NCBI RefSeq assembly: GCF_014334135.1
Contig: NZ_CP060497.1
Location: 6,014,001 to 6,078,000, forward strand
Reading direction: 5' to 3'
Length of the DNA: 64,000 nucleotides
Source: Olivibacter sp. SDN3
GTDB lineage: Bacteria > Bacteroidota > Bacteroidia > Sphingobacteriales > Sphingobacteriaceae
Part shown: positions 36,214-44,862 of the stretch, piece by piece
Position numbering within the stretch: position 1 is the first letter of the stretch
Layout: each line of letters starts with the position of its first letter
Notes under the pieces: generated by a model
Databases searched by the model: none
The model's input: the letters and a program-made list of their open reading frames with translations, nothing else
Told to the model about the DNA's origin: nothing
Made by a program: the position numbers and the translations under genes

Positions 36214-36873
36214 CTAGCGGCTCAATAACTCTTCTATAAAAAGGGCATCTACCTCGGAGTAATCCTTGATGTAGGCACTACAGGGTGGTAGTTCTTGTTG
36301 TGTGTGTGAAGATAGCACACCTACTACTTTCATGTTAGCTTGAAGTGCTGCAGTCACGCCAGAAAATGAATCTTCAAAAACCACACAATGCTGCGGGGTT
36401 ACCTGTAAATTTTCTGCTGACTTGAGGTACACTTCCGGATTGGGTTTGTGTGTACTTACATCCTCACTGGATAAGATAGATTCCATCTGCTGGGCAAACA
36501 TCAACTTTTCTAAAATAAGCGCGAGATTCGCACGCGGCGCAGAGGTAGCTACACCAGTTTTAAACCCATGCACTTTTAAATCCCTCAAAAACGTTAAAAA
36601 ACCATTAATAGGTGCCACGTGCTGTGCATATATTTCCCTGAAAAGCGATTCTTTTTCATCTTCCAACACAGTTACCTCTTCCTTACTTAACGCTCGTTTA
36701 AGAAAATACTGCATAATATAACTATTGTGCTTACCATACATATGTTCCGTAAATTCTTCGTCTGTATAAGGAATACTTCTTTTATCGAAAAACACTTTAA
36801 AGGCTTCCGCATGGTAGGGATTGGTGTGACAAATAACACCATCCATATCAAAAATTACCGCATGATCTTTCAT
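36214..36873 (-). CDS. HAD-superfamily phosphatase (beta-phosphoglucomutase-like)
   Basis: This 219-residue cytosolic protein is a HAD hydrolase of subfamily IA with an alpha-helical cap. The nucleophile motif is VIFDMDGVICHT (Asp9, general acid Asp11), motif II is GVATSAPRANL, and motif IV is CVVFEDSFSGVTAA. It resembles beta-phosphoglucomutase and small sugar-phosphate phosphatases; the substrate is unknown. A -7 box lies 4 nt before the ATG. It is convergent with the broken LOG gene, 17 nt apart. Confidence 0.9.
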   Translation of the reverse strand: MKDHAVIFDMDGVICHTNPYHAEAFKVFFDKRSIPYTDEEFTEHMYGKHNSYIMQYFLKRALSKEEVTVLEDEKESLFREIYAQHVAPINGFLTFLRDLKVHGFKTGVATSAPRANLALILEKLMFAQQMESILSSEDVSTHKPNPEVYLKSAENLQVTPQHCVVFEDSFSGVTAALQANMKVVGVLSSHTQQELPPCSAYIKDYSEVDALFIEELLSR

Positions 36874-36877
36874 ACGG

Positions 36878-36885
36878 CAAAGATA
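36878..36885 (-). promoter_or_regulatory. -7 box before the HAD gene
   Basis: The minus strand reads TATCTTTG (complement of 36878-36885), an exact -7 box, only 4 nt before the ATG at 36873. No clear -33 element is found. If used, the transcript has almost no leader. Confidence 0.4.
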
Positions 36886-36937
36886 AAAAATGAACCCGAC
36901 ATGTTGATACAGGTTTATTCACGCACCACCAAAATAA

Positions 36938-37648
36938 TCAGGCAATTTTACGCATCAATGTACGCTTTGCCATTGGCAATAGGGTTTGATTGAGTGGAAA
37001 TGTGATATCACTTTCAATATGATAAACGGCAGGATTAGGTAGTTTTGTTCTTTTCTGAATGAGATCTTTACGAATCGACTCTGGTGAACCGTATATAAAA
37101 TGACTGTCATATTTATCGACATAATCCATATGTACCCCCCTATATTTTTCATCTTTTCCTTCAAATAATGTCACTTGATACTCGTACACCAAGGTCCCTT
37201 TTTCCTGCCCATTACGAAGCAACATATATCCAAAATGAGAATTGAGCGGTATCATACCTATTGATTCAATTGTTAAACGACTTTCAACAAAATCATAAAT
37301 CTCCTTCCCTTCTTTCAATGCGATATCCAATTTTCCCAATGCATAGGTAATAATCTGTTCGATTTCCGTCATCATTACATCATCGTTCACCAGTTTTTCG
37401 TAGGTAAGTTTGACAGCCTCTGTATCTGCGTGTGTTAAACGTACCGGAAACGAATTCTGCAAAGTCTTTTTATCCTTTTTAAATTTATGTAAGTTGTTAT
37501 AGTGGAAGACTAAATCATTCAAATTAGGGTACAACCTCGTTTTATAAAAATGATAATTGATCTCTTTTAAATAACCCAAAAGCTGATACTTTTTATACTC
37601 AAAATCTAAGGGGATTTCGATAAACCAGTCGGTGTTTAACTTAGCCAT
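36938..37648 (-). CDS. Conserved hypothetical protein
   Basis: I do not recognise this 236-residue protein. It has no signal peptide, no membrane segment and no clear catalytic motif. The N-terminal half is helical and lysine-rich (YKKYQLLGYLKEINYHFYKT, NNLHKFKKDKKTLQNSF); the C-terminal half looks like beta strands (YMLLRNGQEKGTLVYEYQVTLFE). Codon use matches the neighbours, so it is a real gene. It stands upstream of the HAD gene on the same strand, 64 nt apart. Confidence 0.7.
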   Translation of the reverse strand: MAKLNTDWFIEIPLDFEYKKYQLLGYLKEINYHFYKTRLYPNLNDLVFHYNNLHKFKKDKKTLQNSFPVRLTHADTEAVKLTYEKLVNDDVMMTEIEQIITYALGKLDIALKEGKEIYDFVESRLTIESIGMIPLNSHFGYMLLRNGQEKGTLVYEYQVTLFEGKDEKYRGVHMDYVDKYDSHFIYGSPESIRKDLIQKRTKLPNPAVYHIESDITFPLNQTLLPMAKRTLMRKIA

Positions 37649-37727
37649 TATTACCTCCTATTTTTACTCCTATTAAGTTAGGCGTTTTTTTTTAATTATC
37701 AAATGACCATTTCATAAAATATTCACC

Positions 37728-37757
37728 GTCTGAGCCCGCAGCATCGCTTGCTCAGAC
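37728..37757. repeat. Small inverted repeat in an intergenic gap
   Basis: Arms 37728-37735 (GTCTGAGC) and 37750-37757 (GCTCAGAC) are a perfect 8-bp pair with a 14-nt loop, in the 230-nt gap between two divergent genes. It stands in a GC-richer patch of about 37725-37775. No T run follows. Function unknown. Confidence 0.35.
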
Positions 37758-37879
37758 CTTCCAGGGTTGTCTCATACGTTGATCTGAAATAGTAAAGTGA
37801 TCATAATCGCTTAAACATAGCGCTATCTGATTAAACCTATCATTTATTAAAACGTCTAAACCTTAAAATATTTAATCAT

Positions 37880-38206
37880 ATGACACCTATACGTTATTAT
37901 ATAGCCGTTTTTGTTGTTTTTTTCATGATATCTTCCTGTGTTACGGCAACTTACATCGGAGATAGGTTCCAACCAACACATGCTATCGATGTATATTACG
38001 CCGGTAAAGACGTTAAAAAGGGATACAAGGTCATCGGCCATTTATCGGCACCCGCTTCATTCAGGGATGAAAGATCTAAGAAGGACATTATTGCAAAAGC
38101 AAAGGCTGTTGGTGCCGATGGTGTAATCATCGTTGGATCCGAACACGCCGGGGGCGAACATGCCAAGCGTTACAACAAAGCAGAAGCTATCAAATACGGA
38201 AACTGA
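37880..38206 (+). CDS. Small putative lipoprotein
   Basis: This 108-residue protein has a hydrophobic N-terminus ending in a lipobox-like MISSC (Cys at about 20), so it is probably a lipoprotein. The mature part has DVYYAGKDVKKGYKVIGHLSAP and KKDIIAKAKAVGADGVIIVG, a pattern like small envelope proteins that fold as YbjQ/RcsF-type domains (strand, helix, GADGVIIVG). I cannot assign a role. It stands upstream of the FAD oxidoreductase gene, 66 nt apart. Confidence 0.75.
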   Translation: MTPIRYYIAVFVVFFMISSCVTATYIGDRFQPTHAIDVYYAGKDVKKGYKVIGHLSAPASFRDERSKKDIIAKAKAVGADGVIIVGSEHAGGEHAKRYNKAEAIKYGN

Positions 38207-38272
38207 TAGACTTCTCCAAACATTATCGGCGTCACCGGGTTATTCATCCAGTTAAAAAACTGGACAAAACTT

Positions 38273-39478
38273 ATGGACTTACATTCTGGATCTCCGTATT
38301 GGAGTATAAAAAACCCCATGCTTCAACAGGTCAGTGCATTGGACAAAGATTTAACAACTGAGACTTTAATCATAGGAGCAGGAATTACGGGTGCTTTGGT
38401 GGCACACGAACTGTGCAGTACGGGAATGAACTGTGTGGTGGTCGACAAACGTTCCATTGCCGGAGGAAGCACAAGCGCCAGTACTGCGCAACTGCAATAC
38501 GAAATCGACGTACCTCTACATCAATTGGTAAAAAAAATGGATGAGAAAAAAGCCGTTGCCGCCTACAAAGCGAGTTTAAAGTCCATCAACGATCTGAAAA
38601 AAGTCTTAAAACAAACCAGGGTCGACGGAGAATTCCAACAGATACCCACATTGCTACTTGCTAGCAATCGTAAAGGTCTTAGGGAGCTAAAGGAAGAATA
38701 TACCATTAGAAAAAAAAATAAACTCCCAGTCGAATTTCTCGATGCAGCGACCTTAAAGGGACAATATAATATAGATCGCCACGGAGCGCTTTGGAACAAT
38801 ACATCTGCACAAATAGACTGTTATAAAACCACTATAGGGTTGTTTAACCATCACCAGAAAGAAAATCAATTAAAACTCTTTCCCTATACGGAGATCGTTG
38901 CCTATAGCAAGAGCGATAAAGGCTTTACGGTGCAAACATCAAAAGGGTTTAAGATAACCTGTAAATACATGGTGATTGCTGCTGGTTTTGAAGCCGGTAA
39001 ATTTCTACCTGAAAAGGTTATGAACCTCATTTCTACCTATGCACTGGCATCCGAACCTTTAACAGTTAAGTCGTTATGGCCAGAACGTTGTCTAATCTGG
39101 GAAACTAAACAACCTTATTATTATATGCGCACGACCTCCGATAACAGAATTATGATGGGCGGCGAAGATATACCATTTAAAAACGCAAAATTACGGGACG
39201 CGCAACTTCCGAAAAAAATTAAAATTCTGGAAAAAAAATTCAAAGGGCTGTTCCCAGACATACCTATGGTAACCGACTTTTCCTGGTGTGGGACCTTCAG
39301 CTCAACAAGTGATGGTTTACCCTACATTGGCGAATATAAAGATAGGAAGAATGTGTTTTTCGCCCTGGGATACGGAGGAAACGGCATTACCTTTAGCATG
39401 ATCGCGGCTCAATTGATTCGCAACAAAATATTTGGAAACCGGGATAACCGCGAACAGGTTTTTGGGTTTGAAAGATAG
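38273..39478 (+). CDS. FAD-dependent oxidoreductase of the DAO family
   Basis: This 401-residue protein is a flavin oxidoreductase of the DAO (D-amino-acid oxidase/DadA) group. The dinucleotide fold LIIGAGITGALVAHEL has GAGITG at 35-40. The insert GGSTSASTAQLQYEID and the closing ALGYGGNGITFSMIAAQL are typical of the group near gamma-glutamylputrescine oxidase. No C-terminal Rieske domain is present. The substrate is probably an amine or imino acid, but cannot be stated. It is convergent with serS. Confidence 0.88.
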   Translation: MDLHSGSPYWSIKNPMLQQVSALDKDLTTETLIIGAGITGALVAHELCSTGMNCVVVDKRSIAGGSTSASTAQLQYEIDVPLHQLVKKMDEKKAVAAYKASLKSINDLKKVLKQTRVDGEFQQIPTLLLASNRKGLRELKEEYTIRKKNKLPVEFLDAATLKGQYNIDRHGALWNNTSAQIDCYKTTIGLFNHHQKENQLKLFPYTEIVAYSKSDKGFTVQTSKGFKITCKYMVIAAGFEAGKFLPEKVMNLISTYALASEPLTVKSLWPERCLIWETKQPYYYMRTTSDNRIMMGGEDIPFKNAKLRDAQLPKKIKILEKKFKGLFPDIPMVTDFSWCGTFSSTSDGLPYIGEYKDRKNVFFALGYGGNGITFSMIAAQLIRNKIFGNRDNREQVFGFER

Positions 39479-39515
39479 CAGCAGGACGACATCCCACTAC
39501 TAATAACAAACAATA

Positions 39516-40787
39516 TTAATCGATCCACTCAAAGCCAGTATACGGCACTAACGCATCTGGTACTTTTATACCCTGGTCACGCTGATTTTCCTCTAGGAGA
39601 CAAGCTACAATTCTAGGTAAAGCCAGGGCACTGCCATTGAGCGTATGTACCAAATGCATTTTCCCATCCTTCCCTTTGAACCGGGCTTTTAAGCGATTAC
39701 TCTGAAATGTCTCAAAATTAGAAACAGAAGAAACTTCCAACCATCTCTTTTGGGCTCCGCTCCATACTTCCATATCATAAGTCATTGCCGAAGTGAATCC
39801 CATGTCTCCGCCGCACAAACGCAATACACGATAGGGTAATTCAAGTTTTTGCAATAAAGATTGTACATATGCACTCATCTCTTCTAACACTGCATACGAA
39901 TTATCGGGATGGACCAATTGCACCAATTCTACTTTATCAAATTGATGTAGTCTATTCAATCCACGTACATGTGCGCCATAGGACCCTGCCTCTCTCCTGA
40001 AACAGGGAGTGTATGCTGTGTTTTTTATAGGAAAATCTTCCTCTTTCAAAATCCGGTCTCTATACATATTAGTAACAGGGACCTCCGCCGTCGGTATGAG
40101 ATATAAATCATCTGCTTCTACTTGATACATCTGTCCTTCCTTATCGGGTAGCTGCCCTGTACCGTAACCGGAATCTCCATTGATCAATACCGGAACCTGA
40201 ACCTCACGATACCCCTGTTCAGATGCCTGGTCTAAGAAAAAATTAATCAAAGCCCTTTGCAGGCGAGCACCTTTTCCCTTATATATCGGAAAACCAGCAC
40301 CACTTACTTTTACTCCAAGCTCAAAATCAATAATATCATATTTGGTAGCCAATTCCCAATGTGGCAAGGCTTTTTCTGATAGCAGCGTTTTCTCACCATA
40401 CGTTAAGACAATTTCATTATCATCGGCAGACTTGCCCGTAGGAACATTTTCGTGAGGTAAATTCGGTAATAATATTATTTTCTGCTGAAAAACATGTTCC
40501 AATTCATTCAGCTTTTCATGCAATGTTTTTACCTGCTCTTTATAGGTCCCTGACTTTGCTTTGATCGCTTCTGCTTCCTCACGTTTCCCTTGCCGCATCA
40601 ATTCACCTATTTGCTTGGCCGCTGCATTAGCTTCCGAAGAAATATATTCAGATTTTGATTTCGTAGAACGGATTTCTTCGTCAAGACGTATCACATCATC
40701 TACCAATTCAATTTCTGTGAAGTTACGTACAGATAAACGTCTGACAACCTCATCTCTGTTTTCGCGGATATAACTAATTTGCAACAT
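39516..40787 (-). CDS. serS: Seryl-tRNA synthetase
   Basis: SerS charges tRNA-Ser with serine. The 423-residue class II enzyme has the N-terminal antiparallel coiled coil that grips the tRNA long arm (about 28-105), motif 2 as YTPCFRREAGSYG, and motif 3 as LNGSALALPRIVACLLE. The conserved EVSSVSNFETFQSNRLKAR (quoted in part) is present. Length is normal. It is transcribed away from rsmI from a shared divergent promoter region. Confidence 0.97.
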   Translation of the reverse strand: MLQISYIRENRDEVVRRLSVRNFTEIELVDDVIRLDEEIRSTKSKSEYISSEANAAAKQIGELMRQGKREEAEAIKAKSGTYKEQVKTLHEKLNELEHVFQQKIILLPNLPHENVPTGKSADDNEIVLTYGEKTLLSEKALPHWELATKYDIIDFELGVKVSGAGFPIYKGKGARLQRALINFFLDQASEQGYREVQVPVLINGDSGYGTGQLPDKEGQMYQVEADDLYLIPTAEVPVTNMYRDRILKEEDFPIKNTAYTPCFRREAGSYGAHVRGLNRLHQFDKVELVQLVHPDNSYAVLEEMSAYVQSLLQKLELPYRVLRLCGGDMGFTSAMTYDMEVWSGAQKRWLEVSSVSNFETFQSNRLKARFKGKDGKMHLVHTLNGSALALPRIVACLLEENQRDQGIKVPDALVPYTGFEWID

Positions 40788-40892
40788 ATTTAATTTTCAT
40801 CTTAATAATAAGCTCTCATCTGCCGATGAGAGATCGATAAACAGCGTAGCTCTTCTCATGAACACCTTTAAATTATATACGCTTGTGAATAA

Positions 40893-40934
40893 TTGTATAT
40901 AAAAGACAGTTTATCTAAGTTTGCAACAAAGATA
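40893..40934. promoter_or_regulatory. Back-to-back promoters for serS and rsmI
   Basis: On the plus strand TTG at about 40893-40895, 20 nt, then TAAGTTTG at 40916-40923 faces rsmI (leader of about 100 nt). On the minus strand TATCTTTG (complement of 40927-40934) faces serS, with only a weak -33 match. The two -7 boxes are 3 nt apart, so polymerase binding at one should exclude the other. Confidence 0.55.
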
Positions 40935-41026
40935 TTGTTTAAAGATGAAAGCTGAAAGACTGTGAGCATAAGATTTAACTCATCGCAGATCACTTAAAAT
41001 TAACAAGGGTAATCCATATTTAACGC

Positions 41027-41692
41027 ATGCTATACATCGTTCCCACACCAATCGGTAATTTAGAAGATATGACTTTTAGGGCGATAAGAACCTTAAAAGA
41101 AGCTGATATTATTTTAGCAGAAGATACGCGTACCAGTGCACCGCTGCTCAAACACTTCGGAATCGACAAGAAAGCCTATGCCCACCACCAGCACAATGAA
41201 CATAAGGCCCTTAATGAGATCATTCGTTTCTTAAAAGAAGGCAAAAGCGTCGCGCTGGTTTCCGATGCCGGAACACCTGCGATATCCGACCCTGGCTTTC
41301 TTTTGGTGCGTGAAGCAATAAAAAATGGATTAAGTGTATGTTGTCTTCCGGGAGCTACCGCCTTCGTACCTGCATTGGTTAATTCCGGTCTTCCTGCCGA
41401 CAGCTTTGTATTTGAAGGTTTTCTTCCGGTAAAAAAGGGACGCCAAACCAAGATGAAATCATTGAGTGATGAACAGCGAACCATGATTTTTTATGAATCT
41501 CCTCATCGCATCCTAAAAACATTGGAAGATTTCAGTTCCATCTTAGGGGAAGAAAGACGCGCCTCGGTATCGCGGGAATTGAGCAAAGTTTACGAAGAAA
41601 ATGTACGTGGCACACTTAGGGAACTTATTGAACATTTTCAAAACAATATCATAAAAGGAGAGTTTGTAATTTGTGTAGGCGGAAAACCGTAA
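41027..41692 (+). CDS. rsmI: 16S rRNA 2'-O-methyltransferase RsmI
   Basis: RsmI methylates the 2'-OH of C1402 in 16S rRNA. The 221-residue protein has the family start MLYIVPTPIGNLEDMTFRAI, AEDTRTSAPLLKHFGI, LVSDAGTPAISDPGF, CLPGATAFVPALVNSGL and FYESPHRILKTL. It is a tetrapyrrole-methylase fold, but the rRNA role is known for this subfamily. Length is a little under E. coli RsmI, because the C-terminal domain is missing, as in other Bacteroidota. Confidence 0.95.
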   Translation: MLYIVPTPIGNLEDMTFRAIRTLKEADIILAEDTRTSAPLLKHFGIDKKAYAHHQHNEHKALNEIIRFLKEGKSVALVSDAGTPAISDPGFLLVREAIKNGLSVCCLPGATAFVPALVNSGLPADSFVFEGFLPVKKGRQTKMKSLSDEQRTMIFYESPHRILKTLEDFSSILGEERRASVSRELSKVYEENVRGTLRELIEHFQNNIIKGEFVICVGGKP

Positions 41693-41791
41693 ATTAGCAT
41701 ATTATATAGGGATAAAGTGTAACAATTGATGCACAACAAACCTGACAATACGTTATCTTGATGCCATTATCTGGCTCTAAACATCGTAAAA

Positions 41792-42424
41792 ATGTATATC
41801 GAACAATATCTAAACGAAGAACAGGATCCAAAGGTAGTTGAAAAACTGTTGGTAAAATTGAAAGACATCCTTACTTCTGGCGAAGTAATTACTTACATCG
41901 CTGTTCAGAAAAAACCTGCAGTCACCCTTTTACCTGATTGCTTGGCGTTGAGCAACAAGCGTCTTTTCTTATGCAAAGCTGCCAAATTAGGTTTAACAAC
42001 CAATTTCACTATCTATAATTGGCAAGACATCAAAAGTGTTACGTTCAAGGAAGAGTTTTTTGGAGCTAAATTTATTGTAGTCCCCCAACATACAGAAAAC
42101 TTCTCTGTCGAATATCTTCCAAAGATTCAGGTCAGAAAACTATACCAACTGGCCAGTGATGCCTTGGAGAAAAAACAGGAAGAGCAGCGACTAAAAGATC
42201 TTGAAATCAAAAAGGCTTCAACACCTCCTGTAATGCTTAAACCTGTCCCGGAAGAAGCAAAAGAGCCACCACTGAAGCCTGAAGAAGAGCCTGTCATAAA
42301 AAAGCCTGTTGAAGACGATGAAGTCACCATTAAACTGAAAAAACTAAAATCCTTGTTTGAAAAACAATTAATCACTCAAGCAGAATACGAAAACAAAAAG
42401 AACGACATACTATCGCAGTTTTAA
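41792..42424 (+). CDS. PH-domain and SHOCT-domain protein
   Basis: This 210-residue protein has an N-terminal bacterial PH-like domain (about 15-125; LTSGEVITYIAVQKKP, ALSNKRLFLCKAAK, WQDIKSVTFKEEFFGAKF), a proline- and glutamate-rich linker (about 145-175) and a C-terminal SHOCT motif (KLKKLKSLFEKQLITQAEYE). Such proteins are common but their role is unknown; the PH part may bind a membrane or a protein. The next gene, lnt, starts 1 nt behind its stop, so the two are translationally coupled. Confidence 0.8.
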   Translation: MYIEQYLNEEQDPKVVEKLLVKLKDILTSGEVITYIAVQKKPAVTLLPDCLALSNKRLFLCKAAKLGLTTNFTIYNWQDIKSVTFKEEFFGAKFIVVPQHTENFSVEYLPKIQVRKLYQLASDALEKKQEEQRLKDLEIKKASTPPVMLKPVPEEAKEPPLKPEEEPVIKKPVEDDEVTIKLKKLKSLFEKQLITQAEYENKKNDILSQF

Positions 42425-42425
42425 C

Positions 42426-44060
42426 GTGAAAAAATATTACCTGTTAGCATTACTAAGTGCCCTTCTATTGTGGGTTGGCTGGCCACCTATCCCTTATACC
42501 TCTCCTCTTTTATTAATCGCTTTTGTTCCATTGTTGATAGCCATCGAAAAGATTATTCTTTTCGAAAAAAGTAAATCTGGAAGCAAAGTGTTTCTGGTAG
42601 CAAGTGTCACTGCGGTTGTATGGAATACGGCTTCTATCTACTGGGTGTATAACGCCATTAGTGCCGTGATGCCAGCTTATATCGCCATTTTTATTTCGCT
42701 TATCCCTTTTGGGCTGGCGGCCTTGTTGATGGCATTTGCGTTTAGACTTTACTACCAACTGAGAAAAAGATATAGCATTATAATTAGTCTTTTTGGTCTT
42801 GTCTGTTTTTGGATTGCTTACGAATACCTACATCAAACATGGGAACTTGCATTTCCCTGGATGACCCTTGGAAATGGTTTTGCCAGCACCCATCAGCTCA
42901 TCCAATGGTATGAATATACTGGTGTTTACGGAGGCTCGCTTTGGATATGGTTTTGCAATATCGCACTGTTCCTGCTGGTCCGTAAAAAGCTTGTCTATCC
43001 TTCATTTAGGTTAACCTTTAGACAAACTCTTGGTTTCCTGCTTTTGATATTGATACCTACTATTTCCTCACTCATTCGATATTTCACTTATGAAGAACGT
43101 GAAAACCCTTCTCATATGGTGGTCGTGCAGCCCAATATAGATCCATATGCCAAGTGGAGCATGCCTATTGAGCAGCAGGTAGAAAATTTAATCCGTCTTT
43201 CGAAAGAGCAAGCGCAGCCCAATACCGAGTTTTTCCTCTGGCCGGAATCTGCTATTCCTGAAAGGCCTCCGGGAGTAAATGAAGAAGAAATAAGGGGTAA
43301 CGAAAATTACCTTAACATCCAGCATTTTTTAAACGACTATAAGAATGGAAACGTATTATCAGGCATCGAATCCATGCTTATTTACGATTCGCTAGAAACT
43401 AGCTCCGCGCGTAAATTTGTCGACATTGATAAATATTACGATGTTTTTAATGCCGCTGTACTAATTGACAATTCTTCGAAAGTGCAATTTTACCATAAAT
43501 CCAAGCTGGTGCCTGGCGTAGAGCAAACACCTTTCGCTTCTTTATCATTTCTTAAACCACTTTTTGCTGCTTTTGGTGGCAGCACAGGGAGCTACGGAAG
43601 GCAAGATAAACCGTCTGTTTTTTATGCCGAAAGTGGTATAGGTGCTGCACCGGTTATATGCTACGAATCTATTTGGGGTAATTATGTTGCAGCATATATA
43701 AAACAGGGTGCTCAGTTCATCGCGGTAGTTACCAACGACGGATGGTGGGGCGACACATCCGGTAAAAGCCAACACTTGCAGTACGCAAAACTACGTGCAA
43801 TTGAAAATCGACGTTGGGTTGCACGGTCGGCCAATACCGGAATATCCGCATTTATTAATCAAAGAGGAGATGTCACTAAAAAAAGTACCTGGTGGACAGC
43901 AACCGCGCTGAGCGAAAATATTAATCTAAATGAAGAAATAACCTTTTATACCGCAACAGGCGATTATCTGGCTTACATCAGCAGTTTCGGAGCAGCTATT
44001 TATTTTGTGCTATTAATAGGTACTATCAAACGAACAAACAAAAAGGCCGCAACGATTTAA
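42426..44060 (+). CDS. lnt: Apolipoprotein N-acyltransferase Lnt
   Basis: Lnt adds the third acyl chain to the N-terminal cysteine of lipoproteins on the outer face of the inner membrane. The 544-residue protein has about six to eight membrane helices, then a nitrilase-like domain with catalytic Glu274 (FLWPESAIPER), Lys358 (FYHKSKLVPGVE) and Cys412 (PVICYESIWG). It starts with GTG 1 nt behind the PH-SHOCT stop. A terminator hairpin overlaps the stop codon. The window encodes several lipoproteins that would be substrates. Confidence 0.94.
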   Translation: MKKYYLLALLSALLLWVGWPPIPYTSPLLLIAFVPLLIAIEKIILFEKSKSGSKVFLVASVTAVVWNTASIYWVYNAISAVMPAYIAIFISLIPFGLAALLMAFAFRLYYQLRKRYSIIISLFGLVCFWIAYEYLHQTWELAFPWMTLGNGFASTHQLIQWYEYTGVYGGSLWIWFCNIALFLLVRKKLVYPSFRLTFRQTLGFLLLILIPTISSLIRYFTYEERENPSHMVVVQPNIDPYAKWSMPIEQQVENLIRLSKEQAQPNTEFFLWPESAIPERPPGVNEEEIRGNENYLNIQHFLNDYKNGNVLSGIESMLIYDSLETSSARKFVDIDKYYDVFNAAVLIDNSSKVQFYHKSKLVPGVEQTPFASLSFLKPLFAAFGGSTGSYGRQDKPSVFYAESGIGAAPVICYESIWGNYVAAYIKQGAQFIAVVTNDGWWGDTSGKSQHLQYAKLRAIENRRWVARSANTGISAFINQRGDVTKKSTWWTATALSENINLNEEITFYTATGDYLAYISSFGAAIYFVLLIGTIKRTNKKAATI

Positions 44061-44075
44061 CATTACGGCCTTTTT
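44040..44075 (+). terminator. Terminator at the end of lnt
   Basis: Arms 44040-44049 (AAAAAGGCCG) and 44066-44075 (CGGCCTTTTT) form a 10-bp stem, with T residues continuing at 44077-44080. It overlaps the lnt stop codon and, being A-rich on the left, may also end the convergent DUF4136 gene. Confidence 0.8.
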
Positions 44076-44100
44076 GTTTTATGTAAAATTTATTATAAAA

Positions 44101-44661
44101 CTATTTTCTCGCTAGCGCGGGATATTGTTTCATAATATTCTGAATCACATAGGGCAAATCATTTACAGCTTTTTCCGGATTCCTAACTTCTCCACTGCCT
44201 CTAGCCTGCCAAACTACTTTATTTGTTTTAGCATCAATGGCCTCAATAATGATATGGCCGGCACGGTAACGCTCGGTACCTACACCACCTCCCATACCCA
44301 TACCCCAGTAAGGGTTCCAGCCCCAACCCCAGCCCCAGCCTCCCCACATTGGAGCATAAACTGTTCTACTGGTATTGTTAACGATCGCCTTATAACGAAA
44401 TAGCAAATCAGGATTAGCTTGATCATAAGTTAACCCCTTAGCCTGTAAAGCTGCATCGGCAGTTTCATATATATTTTCTTGCGCTATTGCATTATTGTAG
44501 TATGATTTTGACAAAGAATCCAACTCAGGCAGCCATGCATAGGTTCTGTAATTAGAAAAATCACTATTCTTACTTTGCGTATTATAATACCTATAAGGTG
44601 AACAGGCTGCCATAACCATAGCCGCCAGCACCATAAATAACCATTTATTTTTCATTTTCAT
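44101..44661 (-). CDS. DUF4136 lipoprotein with a Gly-Trp-rich insert
   Basis: This 186-residue protein has a lipoprotein signal (MAACS, Cys at about 20) and the DUF4136 pattern: SDFSNYRTYAWLPELD, DAALQAKGLTYDQANPDLLFRY, GHIIIEAIDAKTNKVVWQARGSG. A glycine and tryptophan run (GGWGWGWGWNPYWGMGMGGG, about 107-126) interrupts the domain; such loops are common in this family. The function is unknown. A good promoter stands 7 nt before the first ATG; the second in-frame Met (44655) is also possible. Confidence 0.88.
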   Translation of the reverse strand: MKMKNKWLFMVLAAMVMAACSPYRYYNTQSKNSDFSNYRTYAWLPELDSLSKSYYNNAIAQENIYETADAALQAKGLTYDQANPDLLFRYKAIVNNTSRTVYAPMWGGWGWGWGWNPYWGMGMGGGVGTERYRAGHIIIEAIDAKTNKVVWQARGSGEVRNPEKAVNDLPYVIQNIMKQYPALARK

Positions 44662-44668
44662 ACCCTCC

Positions 44669-44701
44669 CAAACTTAGATAAATTGCTTTTTTATATACAA
44701 A
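44669..44701 (-). promoter_or_regulatory. Promoter of the DUF4136 lipoprotein gene
   Basis: On the minus strand TTTG (complement of 44698-44701), 21 nt, TAAGTTTG (complement of 44669-44676). The -7 box ends 7 nt before the ATG at 44661, so the leader is very short. Confidence 0.7.
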
Positions 44702-44862
44702 CCAATTACATTGCATGTAAAAAGCAATTTAATCGGTCTTCCCTCCACTATAGCGACATACTTTTGATAGAGGAAATTACACTATAAAAATAACGAATTT
44801 AATGCCAATATGCTACAAATTAGAAAAATTTAATCAGTTGTAACATTTTTACATGAACCCAA

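Noticed and set aside
44341-44407. Gly-Trp run of the DUF4136 protein as a repeat expansion
   Set aside because: Such loops are usual in this family, and the DNA repeat is too short and irregular to suggest instability.
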